NCBI GenBank assembly: GCA_964476565.1
Contig: CAYZBG010000027.1
Location: forward strand, 1 to 58,867
DNA: 58,867 nucleotides
Reading direction: 5' to 3'
Source: CAMAXB01 sp964476565
GTDB lineage: Bacteria > Verrucomicrobiota > Verrucomicrobiia > Opitutales > Opitutaceae
Below are positions 7,961-16,385 of this stretch, piece by piece. The first letter of the stretch is position 1, and each line of letters starts with the position of its first letter. Position numbers and translations under genes: made by a program. The notes under the pieces are model-generated. The model was not told the DNA's origin. It searched no databases and was given only the letters and a program-made list of their open reading frames with translations.

Positions 7961-8680
7961 TTAGGCCACGGTGAGTTCGGTCGGGCGGACGGGGACGGGG
8001 GGCTGGGCGAAGACACGCGGCACGGGCGTGGTGCCGTACTTCGCGAGGAAACCATCGAGATCGAGTAGATCGTTGAAACGCTCGACGAGGGTCGCGCGAT
8101 CCCAGTCCCACCAAGCGATGGATTGGAGCTGCTCGATCACGGGGGCGGGAAAGCGGAACTTGATGACGCGGGCGGGAACACCGACGGCGATCGCATACGG
8201 CGGAATGTCCTTGGTCACGACTGCACCCGAGCCGATCACCGCTCCGGTGCCGATCGACTTGCCGGCGATGACGGTGACGCCGTGGCCGATCCAGACGTCA
8301 TGCCCAACGGAGCAACGGTGATCCTTTCGCCATTGGAAGAAGTCCTGATCCTCCTTGGTGTCGAAACCGTATTGAATCCGACGATACGTGGAGTGATGCT
8401 GGGTGACCCGCCAGGTCGGGTGGTTGCCGGGGTTGATCCGGGTCTGGGCGGCAATCGAGGCGAACTTGCCGACGTCGGTCCAGATCATGCTCACATGTCC
8501 CGCGAGGTAGCTGTAGTCGCCGAAGGTCGACTCACTCACCGAACAGTGGGGCCCGATGTCGGTCCAGCCGCCGATCTCGCTCTTCCGGATGGTGGCCGTG
8601 GGATGGATCGACGGTTGCTCGCTAAGGTGCTTCGGTTCGCGGGCGACTGGGGCGGCGGGGTGAGATTCGATGTAGGGCAT
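7961..8680 (-). CDS. Phosphonate-metabolism hexapeptide acyltransferase-like protein
   Basis: This 239-aa protein has a left-handed beta-helix. Hexapeptide repeats run from about residue 25 (IHPTATIRKSEIGGWTDIG) to 170 (GTGAVIGSGAVVTKDIPPYAIAVGVPARVIKFRF). The central HDVWIGHGVTVIAG is the xenobiotic/chloramphenicol acetyltransferase-type block. It matches the family found next to C-P lyase genes and annotated as phosphonate metabolism protein, transferase hexapeptide repeat type; its reaction is not established. The ATG at 8680 gives MPYIESH, and a longer frame upstream only shadows the next gene. It sits 4 bp after the 2H phosphoesterase gene. Confidence 0.85.
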   Translation of the reverse strand: MPYIESHPAAPVAREPKHLSEQPSIHPTATIRKSEIGGWTDIGPHCSVSESTFGDYSYLAGHVSMIWTDVGKFASIAAQTRINPGNHPTWRVTQHHSTYRRIQYGFDTKEDQDFFQWRKDHRCSVGHDVWIGHGVTVIAGKSIGTGAVIGSGAVVTKDIPPYAIAVGVPARVIKFRFPAPVIEQLQSIAWWDWDRATLVERFNDLLDLDGFLAKYGTTPVPRVFAQPPVPVRPTELTVA

Positions 8681-8684
8681 GGGT

Positions 8685-9479
8685 TCAAAGCCGGTAGACA
8701 GGCAGGCCCGGCAGGGCGCGAAACTCGGCGAGATGGTCGTAGGCGCGCAGTTCGGCGCGCGGGAGATAGAAGCGAAGGTCCCGGTCGGCGAGGAGCCGGT
8801 TGATCGCCTCGGCAACCTCGACCAGCCGTTGCCGGAAGTCGGCATCGGCTGGACGCTCCAGGTAGGCGAGGGTGATATGTCCGATGAACGGGCGGGTGCG
8901 GCGGATGCCCAGCGCACCGATCCGCTCGTGGCCGTAGAAGTGATCGCGGAAGTGAAGAACGCGGTGAAAGTCGTCCTCCCGGTCAAAGATCCCCAGCAGG
9001 CCGATGGCATTGCTGAAGATGGAAAGGCCGATCATGCGCATGGACAGCCGGTCGAGTGCGAGCGACGGAGGCAGATCCTCGAAGGCGGCCGTGACCTGTC
9101 CCGCAAACGTGCCGGCAAGGCCGCGGTCCGCCACATGCCGGTGGTAGCGTTCCGCCGACAGCGTGTTGGCCACGGTCTGGTGCAGGCTCGCCTCAGGCAG
9201 CAGGTAGAGCGCGCTCGGATCGGCGACGTTGTAGCTCAGCTGATTCTGAATGGCGCGCAGCTGGGTCAGCAGCGGCAAGTTTTCATGGAATCCGTCGACC
9301 ATCGCCACCACCGCATAGCCCGGGTAGGGGACGGGTGACCAGGCGCCGGCCTGAAACGAAAACTTGCCGCCCGGCTCGAGGCGCGCGGCGCGGGCGCGGA
9401 GACCCTCGGGCGAGACCTCGTGCAGCTGCCGCAGTTGATAGGCGTGAAACGTCAGTTCCGTCTCGGTGGAGGCGAGCAT
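8685..9479 (-). CDS. 2H phosphoesterase family protein
   Basis: This 264-aa soluble protein has the two H-x-T motifs of the 2H phosphoesterase superfamily. They are HQT at 100-102 and HIT at 201-203, each beside a hydrophobic strand. Superfamily members open cyclic phosphodiesters. In the C-P lyase pathway PhnP opens 5-phosphoribosyl 1,2-cyclic phosphate. No PhnP of the metallo-beta-lactamase type is found in this window, and this gene lies 9 bp after phnM1, where such an activity would be needed. That role is inference. The ATG at 9479 is preferred over a TTG at 9485. Confidence 0.8.
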   Translation of the reverse strand: MLASTETELTFHAYQLRQLHEVSPEGLRARAARLEPGGKFSFQAGAWSPVPYPGYAVVAMVDGFHENLPLLTQLRAIQNQLSYNVADPSALYLLPEASLHQTVANTLSAERYHRHVADRGLAGTFAGQVTAAFEDLPPSLALDRLSMRMIGLSIFSNAIGLLGIFDREDDFHRVLHFRDHFYGHERIGALGIRRTRPFIGHITLAYLERPADADFRQRLVEVAEAINRLLADRDLRFYLPRAELRAYDHLAEFRALPGLPVYRL

Positions 9480-9488
9480 GGGCAAGGA

Positions 9489-10694
9489 TCAGGCGAGGAC
9501 TTCCTGCGGTTGCAACTCGCGACCGGCGGCGTGCACCCGCTCGCCGCCGACATACGTCTGGGTTACGTGCGGGACCCCGCGGCGCAGGCGCACCACGATC
9601 AGATCGGCCTGCTTGCCCGGTTCAAGGCTGCCGGTTTCGTCCGCAATGCCGGCACCGAAGGCGGGCACGAGCGACGCGGCGTTGACGGCCTCGTGCAACG
9701 GCAGGATGTCGTCGCGCCAGAGCTTGAAGACCGCGTGCAGCATCGCCGGAGGGTAGTAGTCGGAACAGAGCCCGTTGACCGCACCATCGCGGATGGCCTC
9801 GGCGACGTTGAGATTGCCCGTGAGGGAACCGCCGCGGAAGACGTTGCTTGCGCCTCCGAGCACCGTCATGCCCAGCTCGCGGGCGGTGCGCGCGGCCTCG
9901 GCGTTGATGGGAAACTCGCAGATCGTGACCCCGAGGCCGTGCATCGTCCGGACCTTCGCCGCGGAGTCGTCATCGTGGGAGGCGACCGGTACGCCACGCT
10001 CGATCGCGAGGCGCGCGCAGGCCGCGAGTTGTTCCAGCGAGAGACGGGGACGGGCCTGCTTCTCCGCCATCTTCTGCAGCGCTTCCGCCTCGCTCACGCC
10101 TTGTTTGGCCTGCCGCTCGAGGAAGTGCTGACGCGGGTACTGGCCTTGTCCGGGCGTGTGATCCATGAACGAGAGCAGATCGAACCGGCCCTCGGCCAGC
10201 AGGGCCTGCACTTCATCGAGGGCCGCCGGACCCCGGCCCACCACCTCGAAGCGGGCGTGGATGCGGGTGCGGGCCAGGGTATGGCCCGCGGCCATCGCGC
10301 GGACGCCGTTCACCACCTCGGCGCGCGAGTAGCGGGAGCGATTGGCGATCTCCGCCTCCTCGTAGCCGAAGTGGAGCGAATGGTAGACCGTGGTGATGCC
10401 GCAGGCGACCAGCTTGCGATCCAGCTCGTGGACCGCGACGTCGATGGGAAAGTCGGCCGACGGGCGCGGCGTGATTTCCTTCTCCAGCGTGTCGGTGTGC
10501 AGATCGATCAAGCCCGGGAGCACATGGCAGCCGTCGAGGTCGAGCACCTCGACGTCCCCGGCAAAGGCATCCGCGAGCGAGGCGGACGGACCGATGGAGG
10601 CGATCCGGCCGTTCTCGATGAGGAGCGACGAGGCGGGAAGTGTACCGTGCGGGGTGACGAGCGTGGCGTTGTGGAGGAGCCGGCGGGGGATCAT
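9489..10694 (-). CDS. phnM: RPnTP diphosphatase PhnM, canonical copy
   Basis: This 401-aa amidohydrolase acts on alpha-D-ribose 1-methylphosphonate 5-triphosphate, releasing diphosphate to give the substrate of PhnJ. Family motifs are all present: HTD at 66-68 followed by LEKEITPRP, MDHTPGQGQ at 177-185, the metal-site block SHDDDSA, and CSDYYPPAML near the C-terminus. A good ribosome-binding site (GGAGGT at 10703-10708 on the minus strand) precedes the ATG at 10694. It heads the operon phnM-2H-hexapeptide-phnC-D-E. Tandem 11-bp units lie in the divergent promoter at 10728-10760. Confidence 0.93.
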   Translation of the reverse strand: MIPRRLLHNATLVTPHGTLPASSLLIENGRIASIGPSASLADAFAGDVEVLDLDGCHVLPGLIDLHTDTLEKEITPRPSADFPIDVAVHELDRKLVACGITTVYHSLHFGYEEAEIANRSRYSRAEVVNGVRAMAAGHTLARTRIHARFEVVGRGPAALDEVQALLAEGRFDLLSFMDHTPGQGQYPRQHFLERQAKQGVSEAEALQKMAEKQARPRLSLEQLAACARLAIERGVPVASHDDDSAAKVRTMHGLGVTICEFPINAEAARTARELGMTVLGGASNVFRGGSLTGNLNVAEAIRDGAVNGLCSDYYPPAMLHAVFKLWRDDILPLHEAVNAASLVPAFGAGIADETGSLEPGKQADLIVVRLRRGVPHVTQTYVGGERVHAAGRELQPQEVLA

Positions 10695-10727
10695 GGAGAG
10701 TTACCTCCGGAAGGTAGGCGCGGCGCT

Positions 10728-10760
10728 TTAAGGTTGGATTAAGAACGGGTGAAATCTCGG
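10728..10760 (+). promoter_or_regulatory. Putative Pho box (three 11-bp units)
   Basis: Three consecutive 11-bp units, TTAAGGTTGGA, TTAAGAACGGG and TGAAATCTCGG, lie between divergent phnM1 and the EEP-family gene. They follow the same T-N-A-A pattern as the sites at 2846, 32710 and 32808. The placement would allow one activator to control both operons under phosphate limitation. The assignment to PhoB rests on repeat period and gene context. Confidence 0.55.
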
Positions 10761-10816
10761 TGCGGAACGCAGGAAAGGCTCGCCGGACGCGCGCCAAGCG
10801 GTGGTGCTGGCATGAC

Positions 10817-11626
10817 ATGCGACGGGCGAACTCCGTGCGTCTCGCGACGCTGAATACATGGAAGAACGAGGGCGACCTGCGGCGGCGCCTGCCCGCGATG
10901 GTGTCCGGCCTGCGGGCCCTGGCGCCGGACGTGGTGCTGTTGCAGGAAGTGTTTCGGGCCGAGGCGCCCGCGTGGCACACGGCGCAGGCCCTGGCCGAAC
11001 CGCTGGGCCTGTCATGGGTGTATGCTCCCGCCCGGCGCAAGCGGCGCGACTGGGACGGGTCGACCCTCATTTGCGAATCGGGGCTCGCGCTGCTCTGGCG
11101 GGGGACGATCGCGGCGTCCGAGCGGTTGCCGCTTCCCGGACCTGGCGAAGGGGAGGAGCGGATCGCCCTGCTGGCGGCCGGCGAGATCCGCGGCCTGCGC
11201 GTGCAGGTGGGCAACGTTCACCTGTCCCACCTGCGTGGCGACGATGCCGGACGTCGCGCGCAGCTGGCGGCGGTGCTAGCATACGCCGGATGGCAAAAGG
11301 AGGCGGACCTGCGGGTGGTCGGAGGAGATTGCAACGCAACGCTCGACTCGTCCGTCTTCGTCCCGCCCGTGCCCGGACCGTGGCGGTTGCACGACGTTTT
11401 TGCGGGCAGGCCCCCGTGCCCGCCGACCTTCCCCCTGCCGCCCGAACCCGGACGGAGGGGACGGACGATTGATTTTCTCTTCGCGCTGACCGGGCCGGAC
11501 GGGGTGCCGCCAGACGTGGAGCACGCCGGGCTTGCGCTGGCCGAGCCCGAGGAAGGCGGGCATTGGCCGAGCGACCATGCCGCGGTGACGGCTGACTTAT
11601 GCGTCTCGTCTGCATCCATAGCTTGA
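10817..11626 (+). CDS. Endonuclease/exonuclease/phosphatase family hydrolase
   Basis: This protein of about 269 aa has the EEP fold signature. LATLNTW is at the N-terminus, PDVVLLQEVF supplies the metal-binding Glu, GNVHLSHLRGDDAGRRAQL carries the catalytic His, VVGGDCNA carries the Asp-x-Asn pair, RTIDFLF follows, and the terminal catalytic pair is SDHAAV. Such enzymes hydrolyse phosphodiesters or phosphomonoesters; the substrate here is unknown. The ATG at 10817 starts just before the first strand, whereas an upstream start would fall inside the Pho-like repeats. It overlaps the kinase gene by 28 nt. The operon continues to phnN, which suggests a link with ribose-phosphate intermediates of phosphonate breakdown. 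Confidence 0.8.
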   Translation: MRRANSVRLATLNTWKNEGDLRRRLPAMVSGLRALAPDVVLLQEVFRAEAPAWHTAQALAEPLGLSWVYAPARRKRRDWDGSTLICESGLALLWRGTIAASERLPLPGPGEGEERIALLAAGEIRGLRVQVGNVHLSHLRGDDAGRRAQLAAVLAYAGWQKEADLRVVGGDCNATLDSSVFVPPVPGPWRLHDVFAGRPPCPPTFPLPPEPGRRGRTIDFLFALTGPDGVPPDVEHAGLALAEPEEGGHWPSDHAAVTADLCVSSASIA

Positions 11627-12351
11627 CCGCCCACGGGATGGTCGGAATGAAGCTCTTCCTCGCGGTGTGGGGCGTACAGTGCCTGCCGGTGCCGAGCGTG
11701 GTGCTGTCTGGGCCGGGCAACATGCCCGGCGTCCAACGCATGACGGTCGAAGTCGGGCGGCTTCTTGATGCGACGCTCGCCGCGGTCGAAGCGCGACGCG
11801 AACGGGTGCTGGTGTTCGTCGGTTACCTGGCTGAGGCCGGCCAGGTCGATGAGGTCATTGCATGCCTCGATCGCCGAGCAAACGCGGTGGCGGCTCTGGT
11901 GGTGGATCCTGTCTGCGGCGATGCGGGCCGCGCCTATGTGGAAGCGCCTCTGGTGTCGGCCTGGCCCCGGCTGCTCGCGCGCGCCGCGGTCGCGTTGCCG
12001 AATCAGACCGAACTTGAACTGCTGACCGGGGCTACGGGCGCGACGGCGCTGGTGCGCTGGCGCGAACGCTTCCCGGGTCTGACGACCATCGTGACGGGCC
12101 TCGCGACGGACAACGAAATCGAGACGCAGGTCCATGCCGACGAGCGAGTGTACCGGTTGACCCAGCCACGGCGGCCCGGGCACTTCAGTGGTACGGGGGA
12201 CACCTTCGCTGCGCACTGGTTGCGCGCATGGCATGTCCGCGGTTTTTCCGCACCGGCGGCAGCGCGGGTGGCGGCCAAAGCCGTCGGCCTGGCCATCGAC
12301 GCGGCCATTGCAGCTGGAACGACCGAGCTTCCCGTCGACGAAAAGGACTAA
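11599..12351 (+). CDS. Pyridoxal kinase-like (PdxK/PdxY) ribokinase-superfamily protein
   Basis: This 250-aa kinase belongs to the ribokinase superfamily. It has the DPVCGDAGRAYV block, PNQTELELLTG and the catalytic anion-hole motif FSGTGDTFAAHWL near residue 200, in the arrangement of pyridoxal/pyridoxine kinases. It would phosphorylate B6 vitamers with ATP, although related sugar or pyrimidine kinases cannot be excluded. The start overlaps the EEP-family gene by 28 nt and uses the ATG of MRLVCIHSLTAHG, where family members begin. The function next to phnN is unclear. Confidence 0.75.
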   Translation: MRLVCIHSLTAHGMVGMKLFLAVWGVQCLPVPSVVLSGPGNMPGVQRMTVEVGRLLDATLAAVEARRERVLVFVGYLAEAGQVDEVIACLDRRANAVAALVVDPVCGDAGRAYVEAPLVSAWPRLLARAAVALPNQTELELLTGATGATALVRWRERFPGLTTIVTGLATDNEIETQVHADERVYRLTQPRRPGHFSGTGDTFAAHWLRAWHVRGFSAPAAARVAAKAVGLAIDAAIAAGTTELPVDEKD

Positions 12352-12466
12352 GGGCCGGGCGTGTCTGGGTACGCCCGGCGCTGGCCGTGCGGAACGACGT
12401 GCTGGACCCGCGACAGCTTCACCCGGCCTTTATCCGTTCCTAACGCAGCGGGGCCATGCTCCCGTC

Positions 12467-13036
12467 ATGGGTATTCTGTTCTATGTCGTCGGTGCGTCCG
12501 GGGTGGGCAAAGACTCGTTGCTCGCCTACGCGCGCTCTCGGCCGGGAAAACATCCGGTGCTGTTTGCCCACCGCTACATCACCCGGCCGGCGGAGGCGGG
12601 CGGCGAGAACCATGTGGCCGTCACGGCGGAGGAGTTCGCCCGGATGAAGGCGCTCGGCCTGTTTGCGCTCGATTGGGACAGCCATGGCCACCGCTATGGT
12701 ATCGGGGTCGAGATCGATCGCTGGCTGCAGGCGGGGGCCAACGTCGTGATGAACGGCAGTCGCGCCTACCTCGCGGAAACGAGTCGTCGGTATCCGGACG
12801 TGTGCGTCGTGCTGGTCGAGGCCGACCCGGATGTTTTGCGCCTCCGGTTGCGACAGCGAGCCCGCGAGTCGGCGGCCGAGATCGAGGCAAGAGTCGCGCG
12901 CGCCGGCGCTTTCACCGTGAATCACCCGAATCTGGTGCGGCTGCGCAATGACGGTCCCCTGGAAGAGGCGGGCGACCGCCTGCTCGACGTGTTGTCCCTC
13001 CGTTCCGTGTCGTCCCACGCCGCCGTCCTCGCATGA
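12467..13036 (+). CDS. phnN: Ribose 1,5-bisphosphate phosphokinase
   Basis: This 189-aa P-loop kinase matches PhnN. PhnN phosphorylates ribose 1,5-bisphosphate to PRPP at the end of the C-P lyase route. The Walker A motif is GASGVGKD at 9-16. It is followed by the guanylate-kinase-like RYITRP block and the PhnN-typical FALDWDSHGHRYGI, with NGSRAYLAET later. The ATG at 12467 is chosen because the family begins with this strand; a 115-bp gap follows the kinase gene. The stop overlaps the start of the propeller gene (ATGA). It complements the phn genes in the other two operons. Confidence 0.92.
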   Translation: MGILFYVVGASGVGKDSLLAYARSRPGKHPVLFAHRYITRPAEAGGENHVAVTAEEFARMKALGLFALDWDSHGHRYGIGVEIDRWLQAGANVVMNGSRAYLAETSRRYPDVCVVLVEADPDVLRLRLRQRARESAAEIEARVARAGAFTVNHPNLVRLRNDGPLEEAGDRLLDVLSLRSVSSHAAVLA

Positions 13037-13941
13037 AAACCCTCTTCATTGCCCTGATATGGCCGCTGCTCGCTTCGGGTGTCGCGGCCCTCGAGTTGCC
13101 CGACGTTGCACCGGTGAGGCTCACGCCGCTGGTCGCCTTGGAAGGTGCGGCGGGGAAAAAGGAAATCTCCGGCCTCGTCGCGAGCCGGCAGTGGCCCGGA
13201 GTGTTTTGGGCGCACAATGACTCCGGCGACGAGACTCGGATCTATCCGGTCGGACGCGACGGACGCCTGCGAGTCAGCGCGCGCACCGCCGATGCGCCCG
13301 GCGTCCTGGTGGCAGGCGTGGCCAACAGCGATTGGGAGGCGATCGCGGTCGACGCCTCCGGCCACGTGATCATCGGCGATGTCGGCAACAACAGCAACGG
13401 GCGGCGTGACCTCGCGCTGCATTACGTGGTGGAACCGGAGCCCACGGTGGGTTTTACCACGGTGCTGCGCAGCGTGTTCTTTCGCTATCCCGAGCAAACG
13501 GCATGGCCGGCCCCGCGTGACGATTTCAACTACGACTGCGAGGGCATCTTCACCCGTGGCGACGTGGTCTATCTGGTGACCAAGCGCCGGAGCGACACGC
13601 TCACTCGATTGTATCGCCTCGATGCGCCGCAGGCAGGCGTGGTCAATACCCTGACGGCCCTCGGCACCTTTGATGTCCGCGGCCGGGCGACCGCAGCGGA
13701 TGCCACTCCGGATGGTCGCCGGCTGGCGGTTCTGACCTACGATGCCATTTGGCTCTTCGAAGCGAAGACGCCAGGCGGCGACGACTGGTTTGAAGGTTCC
13801 GTGTGGTGGCTGCCGTTCACCGGCGCGCCCGGGGCGGAGGCGATCTGTTTTGACGGACCGGATACGCTGCTGTTTGGCGCCGAGGAACGCAACGGGCACC
13901 TCTACGAAGTTCCGGTGAGCCGCCTGCTCAAGGTGCGCTGA
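13033..13941 (+). CDS. Secreted beta-propeller-like protein
   Basis: This 302-aa protein has a signal peptide (MKTLFIALIWPLLASGVAAL). It also has repeated beta-rich segments such as VFWAHNDSGDETRIYPV, DWEAIAVDASGHVIIGDVGNN and DCEGIFTRGDVVYLVTKR, like esterase-like or SdiA-regulated propeller proteins. No catalytic residues can be assigned. It is translationally coupled to phnN by a 4-nt overlap, which is unexpected for a cytosolic kinase and an exported protein. The function is unknown. Confidence 0.65.
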   Translation: MKTLFIALIWPLLASGVAALELPDVAPVRLTPLVALEGAAGKKEISGLVASRQWPGVFWAHNDSGDETRIYPVGRDGRLRVSARTADAPGVLVAGVANSDWEAIAVDASGHVIIGDVGNNSNGRRDLALHYVVEPEPTVGFTTVLRSVFFRYPEQTAWPAPRDDFNYDCEGIFTRGDVVYLVTKRRSDTLTRLYRLDAPQAGVVNTLTALGTFDVRGRATAADATPDGRRLAVLTYDAIWLFEAKTPGGDDWFEGSVWWLPFTGAPGAEAICFDGPDTLLFGAEERNGHLYEVPVSRLLKVR

Positions 13942-13974
13942 CGCAAACACCCGTGCGCGTCCGACAGCGCTGAT

Positions 13975-14535
13975 TCAGCGGCTGACGGAGAACACCGGGG
14001 CCTCTTCGCTTCGCGGGGCGGCGTGTCGCATGCGGATGAACGAGTAAGCGAGGGTCGAGGCGTGCACGGCATCCCGCAGCGGCCAGAGGTTGGGGACGAT
14101 GCGGAGTTCGACTGCCCGCGAGGTCAGCGTGCTCAAGACGTCGTCCACTTCGGTCACGGCGAGCGGCGTGACCGGATGGCGTGAAACGAAGTAGCCCGCG
14201 CCGGAATCGACGAGTGCAAAGGTGGCCGACGGGAGCGCGTACAGCCAAAGCCGGGCGCGGCGGATGCGATCGAGCCATGCCTGTTCGACGGCCACCACAT
14301 GCCGCGCCGTCACTCCGGCCAGCAGTCGCATGCGGTCCGAGGGCGTGGTGTGCGGACCGGCATAGAACGTCACGCGCGGGCAGTCCCTCGGCAGCAGGTA
14401 GTTGTGCAGCAAGCCGTCGGAGATCGCCCACACGACCGGGTCATCGACGCCGGCGTCGCGGGAAGGAGGAGGGCGCGGTTCGAACCGTCCGATATCAGGT
14501 CGGTCGCTCACATGGTAGACAAGGTGCGAGTCCAT
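13975..14535 (-). CDS. DUF6886 family protein
   Basis: This 186-aa soluble protein begins YHVSDRPDIGRFEPRPPPS and contains VVWAISDGLLHNYLLPRDCPRVTFY. These are hallmarks of a conserved family that I recall as DUF6886; the family name is from memory. The start at 14535 (MDSHLVYHVS) matches the family N-terminus, while the open frame upstream is not conserved-looking. No function is known. It stands alone, convergent with the phnN operon. The 244 bp between it and the methyltransferase gene contain nothing I can identify. Confidence 0.65.
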   Translation of the reverse strand: MDSHLVYHVSDRPDIGRFEPRPPPSRDAGVDDPVVWAISDGLLHNYLLPRDCPRVTFYAGPHTTPSDRMRLLAGVTARHVVAVEQAWLDRIRRARLWLYALPSATFALVDSGAGYFVSRHPVTPLAVTEVDDVLSTLTSRAVELRIVPNLWPLRDAVHASTLAYSFIRMRHAAPRSEEAPVFSVSR

Positions 14536-14779
14536 CGGTGAAGGCTCCCAAAGCAGATCCGTTGAGCCGTGGTGCCGACGCAGGCGAACCGGAGGCGTGT
14601 GACTAGAAGCGCGAATCGCAGGCGGGCGGCAATCCTGCGCCGCGGCTGTCATCGAATTGTTTCAATGGACTGCGCAGCACCACCGGCCGTCGCCCGACGG
14701 AGGCGGAAGGCTGCAACATTCTGGTGACGGCAGCGATGGCGGATTGGCGGGGGTGGCGGGGATGGGTTAGGCAAAATGC

Positions 14780-15433
14780 ATGAAGGTGCTGACGGACATG
14801 AAGGCGTACTACGGCCGGCGTGCGGAGGAGTACGAGCAGGTGTATGCGAAGCCGGAACGTCAGGCAGACCTCGCCGGGCTCCGTCTACGGGTGGCGGAGT
14901 TGTGTGCGGGGCGAGCGGTGTACGAGGTGGCGTGCGGCACGGGATATTGGACCCAGTTCGTGGCGGAGGCGGCGCAGGCGGTGTTTGCCACGGACGTGAA
15001 CGACGCCGTGCTCGAATTGGCGCGACGAAAGCCCGTGCCCGCCGGTCGGGTCACGTTTGCCCAGGCGGATGCTTTCGATCCTCCGGTGTGTCCTTTCGCG
15101 GCGGATACAGGGCTGGCCGCGTTCTGGTGGTCGCATCTGCGCATGGAGGAGTCCGGCCGGTTCGTCGTCCGGTTTCTCGCCCGCCTGCGTCCGGGGGCGC
15201 GCGTTGTGCTGCTCGACAACCGCTACGTGGAAGGCAGCAGCACGCCGATCAGCCGGACCGACGAGGCGGGCAACACGTACCAGCGGCGCCGCCTGGCCGA
15301 CGGATCCGAGCATGAAGTGTTGAAAAACTTTCCGGACGAGACGGCGCTGCGTCGCGTCCTGGCGCCGCATCTCCGTAGCCTGTCCTGGGAGCCGCGCGAT
15401 CACTACTGGCTTGCGTGGGGGGAGGCACGGTGA
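14780..15433 (+). CDS. Class I SAM-dependent methyltransferase
   Basis: This 217-aa protein has the glycine-rich SAM motif YEVACGTGYWT near residue 49, the acidic motif II ATDVND, and a post-motif AQADAFD, in the usual Rossmann order. The ATG at 14780 gives MKVLTDMKAYYGRRA; an internal ATG six codons later is also possible. It ends with a GTGA overlap to the PhnD-like gene, so the two are coupled. The substrate is unknown; a role with phosphorus compounds is only suggested by that partner. Confidence 0.82.
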   Translation: MKVLTDMKAYYGRRAEEYEQVYAKPERQADLAGLRLRVAELCAGRAVYEVACGTGYWTQFVAEAAQAVFATDVNDAVLELARRKPVPAGRVTFAQADAFDPPVCPFAADTGLAAFWWSHLRMEESGRFVVRFLARLRPGARVVLLDNRYVEGSSTPISRTDEAGNTYQRRRLADGSEHEVLKNFPDETALRRVLAPHLRSLSWEPRDHYWLAWGEAR

Positions 15434-16362
15434 AGCCCCGGCGCGCGTTCCTCCGTCAGGCCGGATGCCTTGCCGTCGCGGCGCTCGCCGCCGGCTGCCG
15501 GCCGGCGTCGTCCGTCCCCAGTGCGAAGCCCCGGACGCTGAAGCTGGGCTACACGCCGGCGGAGGAGTCGGTCGCCGACCGCGAGCAGGCGGCCCGCACC
15601 TTGGCACAGTACCTTGAGCGCGAACTTGGGCAGGCCGTGGAACTCGTGCGCACCGCGAGCTATGGTCCGGCGGTTGATGCGTTGGCCCGCGGCGAGATCG
15701 ACGTGATTGGGCTGGGGCCCTTCGCCTACGTGTTGGCCGCCGCTCGCGGTGCGGCGGAGGTGCTGGTGGTGACGGGCGATGCCGTCGGTGCGCCGCGGCA
15801 GTATCAGAGTCTCCTCGTCACGCATCGCCGCACGGGCGTGCGCAGCCTCGGTGAGTTGCCGGCTGACGCGGGGCGTCTGCGGCTGGATTTCACCGATCCG
15901 GCGTCCAATTCGGGGCACCTCGTGCCCTTGGCGCGCCTGCGGGCAGAGGGCCTTGAGCCCGCCCGGGACTTTCGGGGCGTCGAGTTCACCCTCAGCCACA
16001 GTGTCTCCGTGTTCAATGTCCTGTTTGACCGGACGGACGTCGCGGGCGTGAGCGCCAGTGTGGTCGGACGCCTGCGGGCGAAGGGACGTCTGCCGGACGA
16101 CGAGCTTGTCGTGCTCTGGGCCTCCGACCGCCTGCCGTCCGGCCCGATCGCGGTGCACCCCGGTCTGGAGGCGAGCGTGAAGGCGAACCTGCGCCGGGCG
16201 CTGCTCGCCCTGCCGGAGCGGGATCCGGCGGCGGCGCGCGCGGTGATGGCGCAGTACCAGGAGGCGAACCTTCGTTTCGTGGCCGCGGAGGACACGTTGT
16301 ACGACGGATTGCGGCAACTCGCTACGCAGCTCGAGCCGGAACGGATCATTCCCGGCCGCTGA
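15430..16362 (+). CDS. PhnD-like substrate-binding lipoprotein, probable Tat export
   Basis: This 310-aa PhnD/PtxB-family binding protein shows LKLGYTPAEESVADREQAARTL, IDVIGLGPFAYVLA, and the ligand-pocket block RLRLDFTDPASNSGHLVPLARL. The N-terminus KPRRAFLRQAGCLAVAALAAGC combines a twin-arginine motif (RRAFLR) with a lipobox (LAAGC), suggesting a Tat-exported lipoprotein. The GTG start at 15430 overlaps the methyltransferase stop. No permease or ATPase genes are adjacent. It may work with one of the two PhnCE systems or as a sensor; this is inference. Confidence 0.8.
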   Translation: MKPRRAFLRQAGCLAVAALAAGCRPASSVPSAKPRTLKLGYTPAEESVADREQAARTLAQYLERELGQAVELVRTASYGPAVDALARGEIDVIGLGPFAYVLAAARGAAEVLVVTGDAVGAPRQYQSLLVTHRRTGVRSLGELPADAGRLRLDFTDPASNSGHLVPLARLRAEGLEPARDFRGVEFTLSHSVSVFNVLFDRTDVAGVSASVVGRLRAKGRLPDDELVVLWASDRLPSGPIAVHPGLEASVKANLRRALLALPERDPAAARAVMAQYQEANLRFVAAEDTLYDGLRQLATQLEPERIIPGR

Positions 16363-16385
16363 ACCCCGAACCGCCCGCGTGGCGC

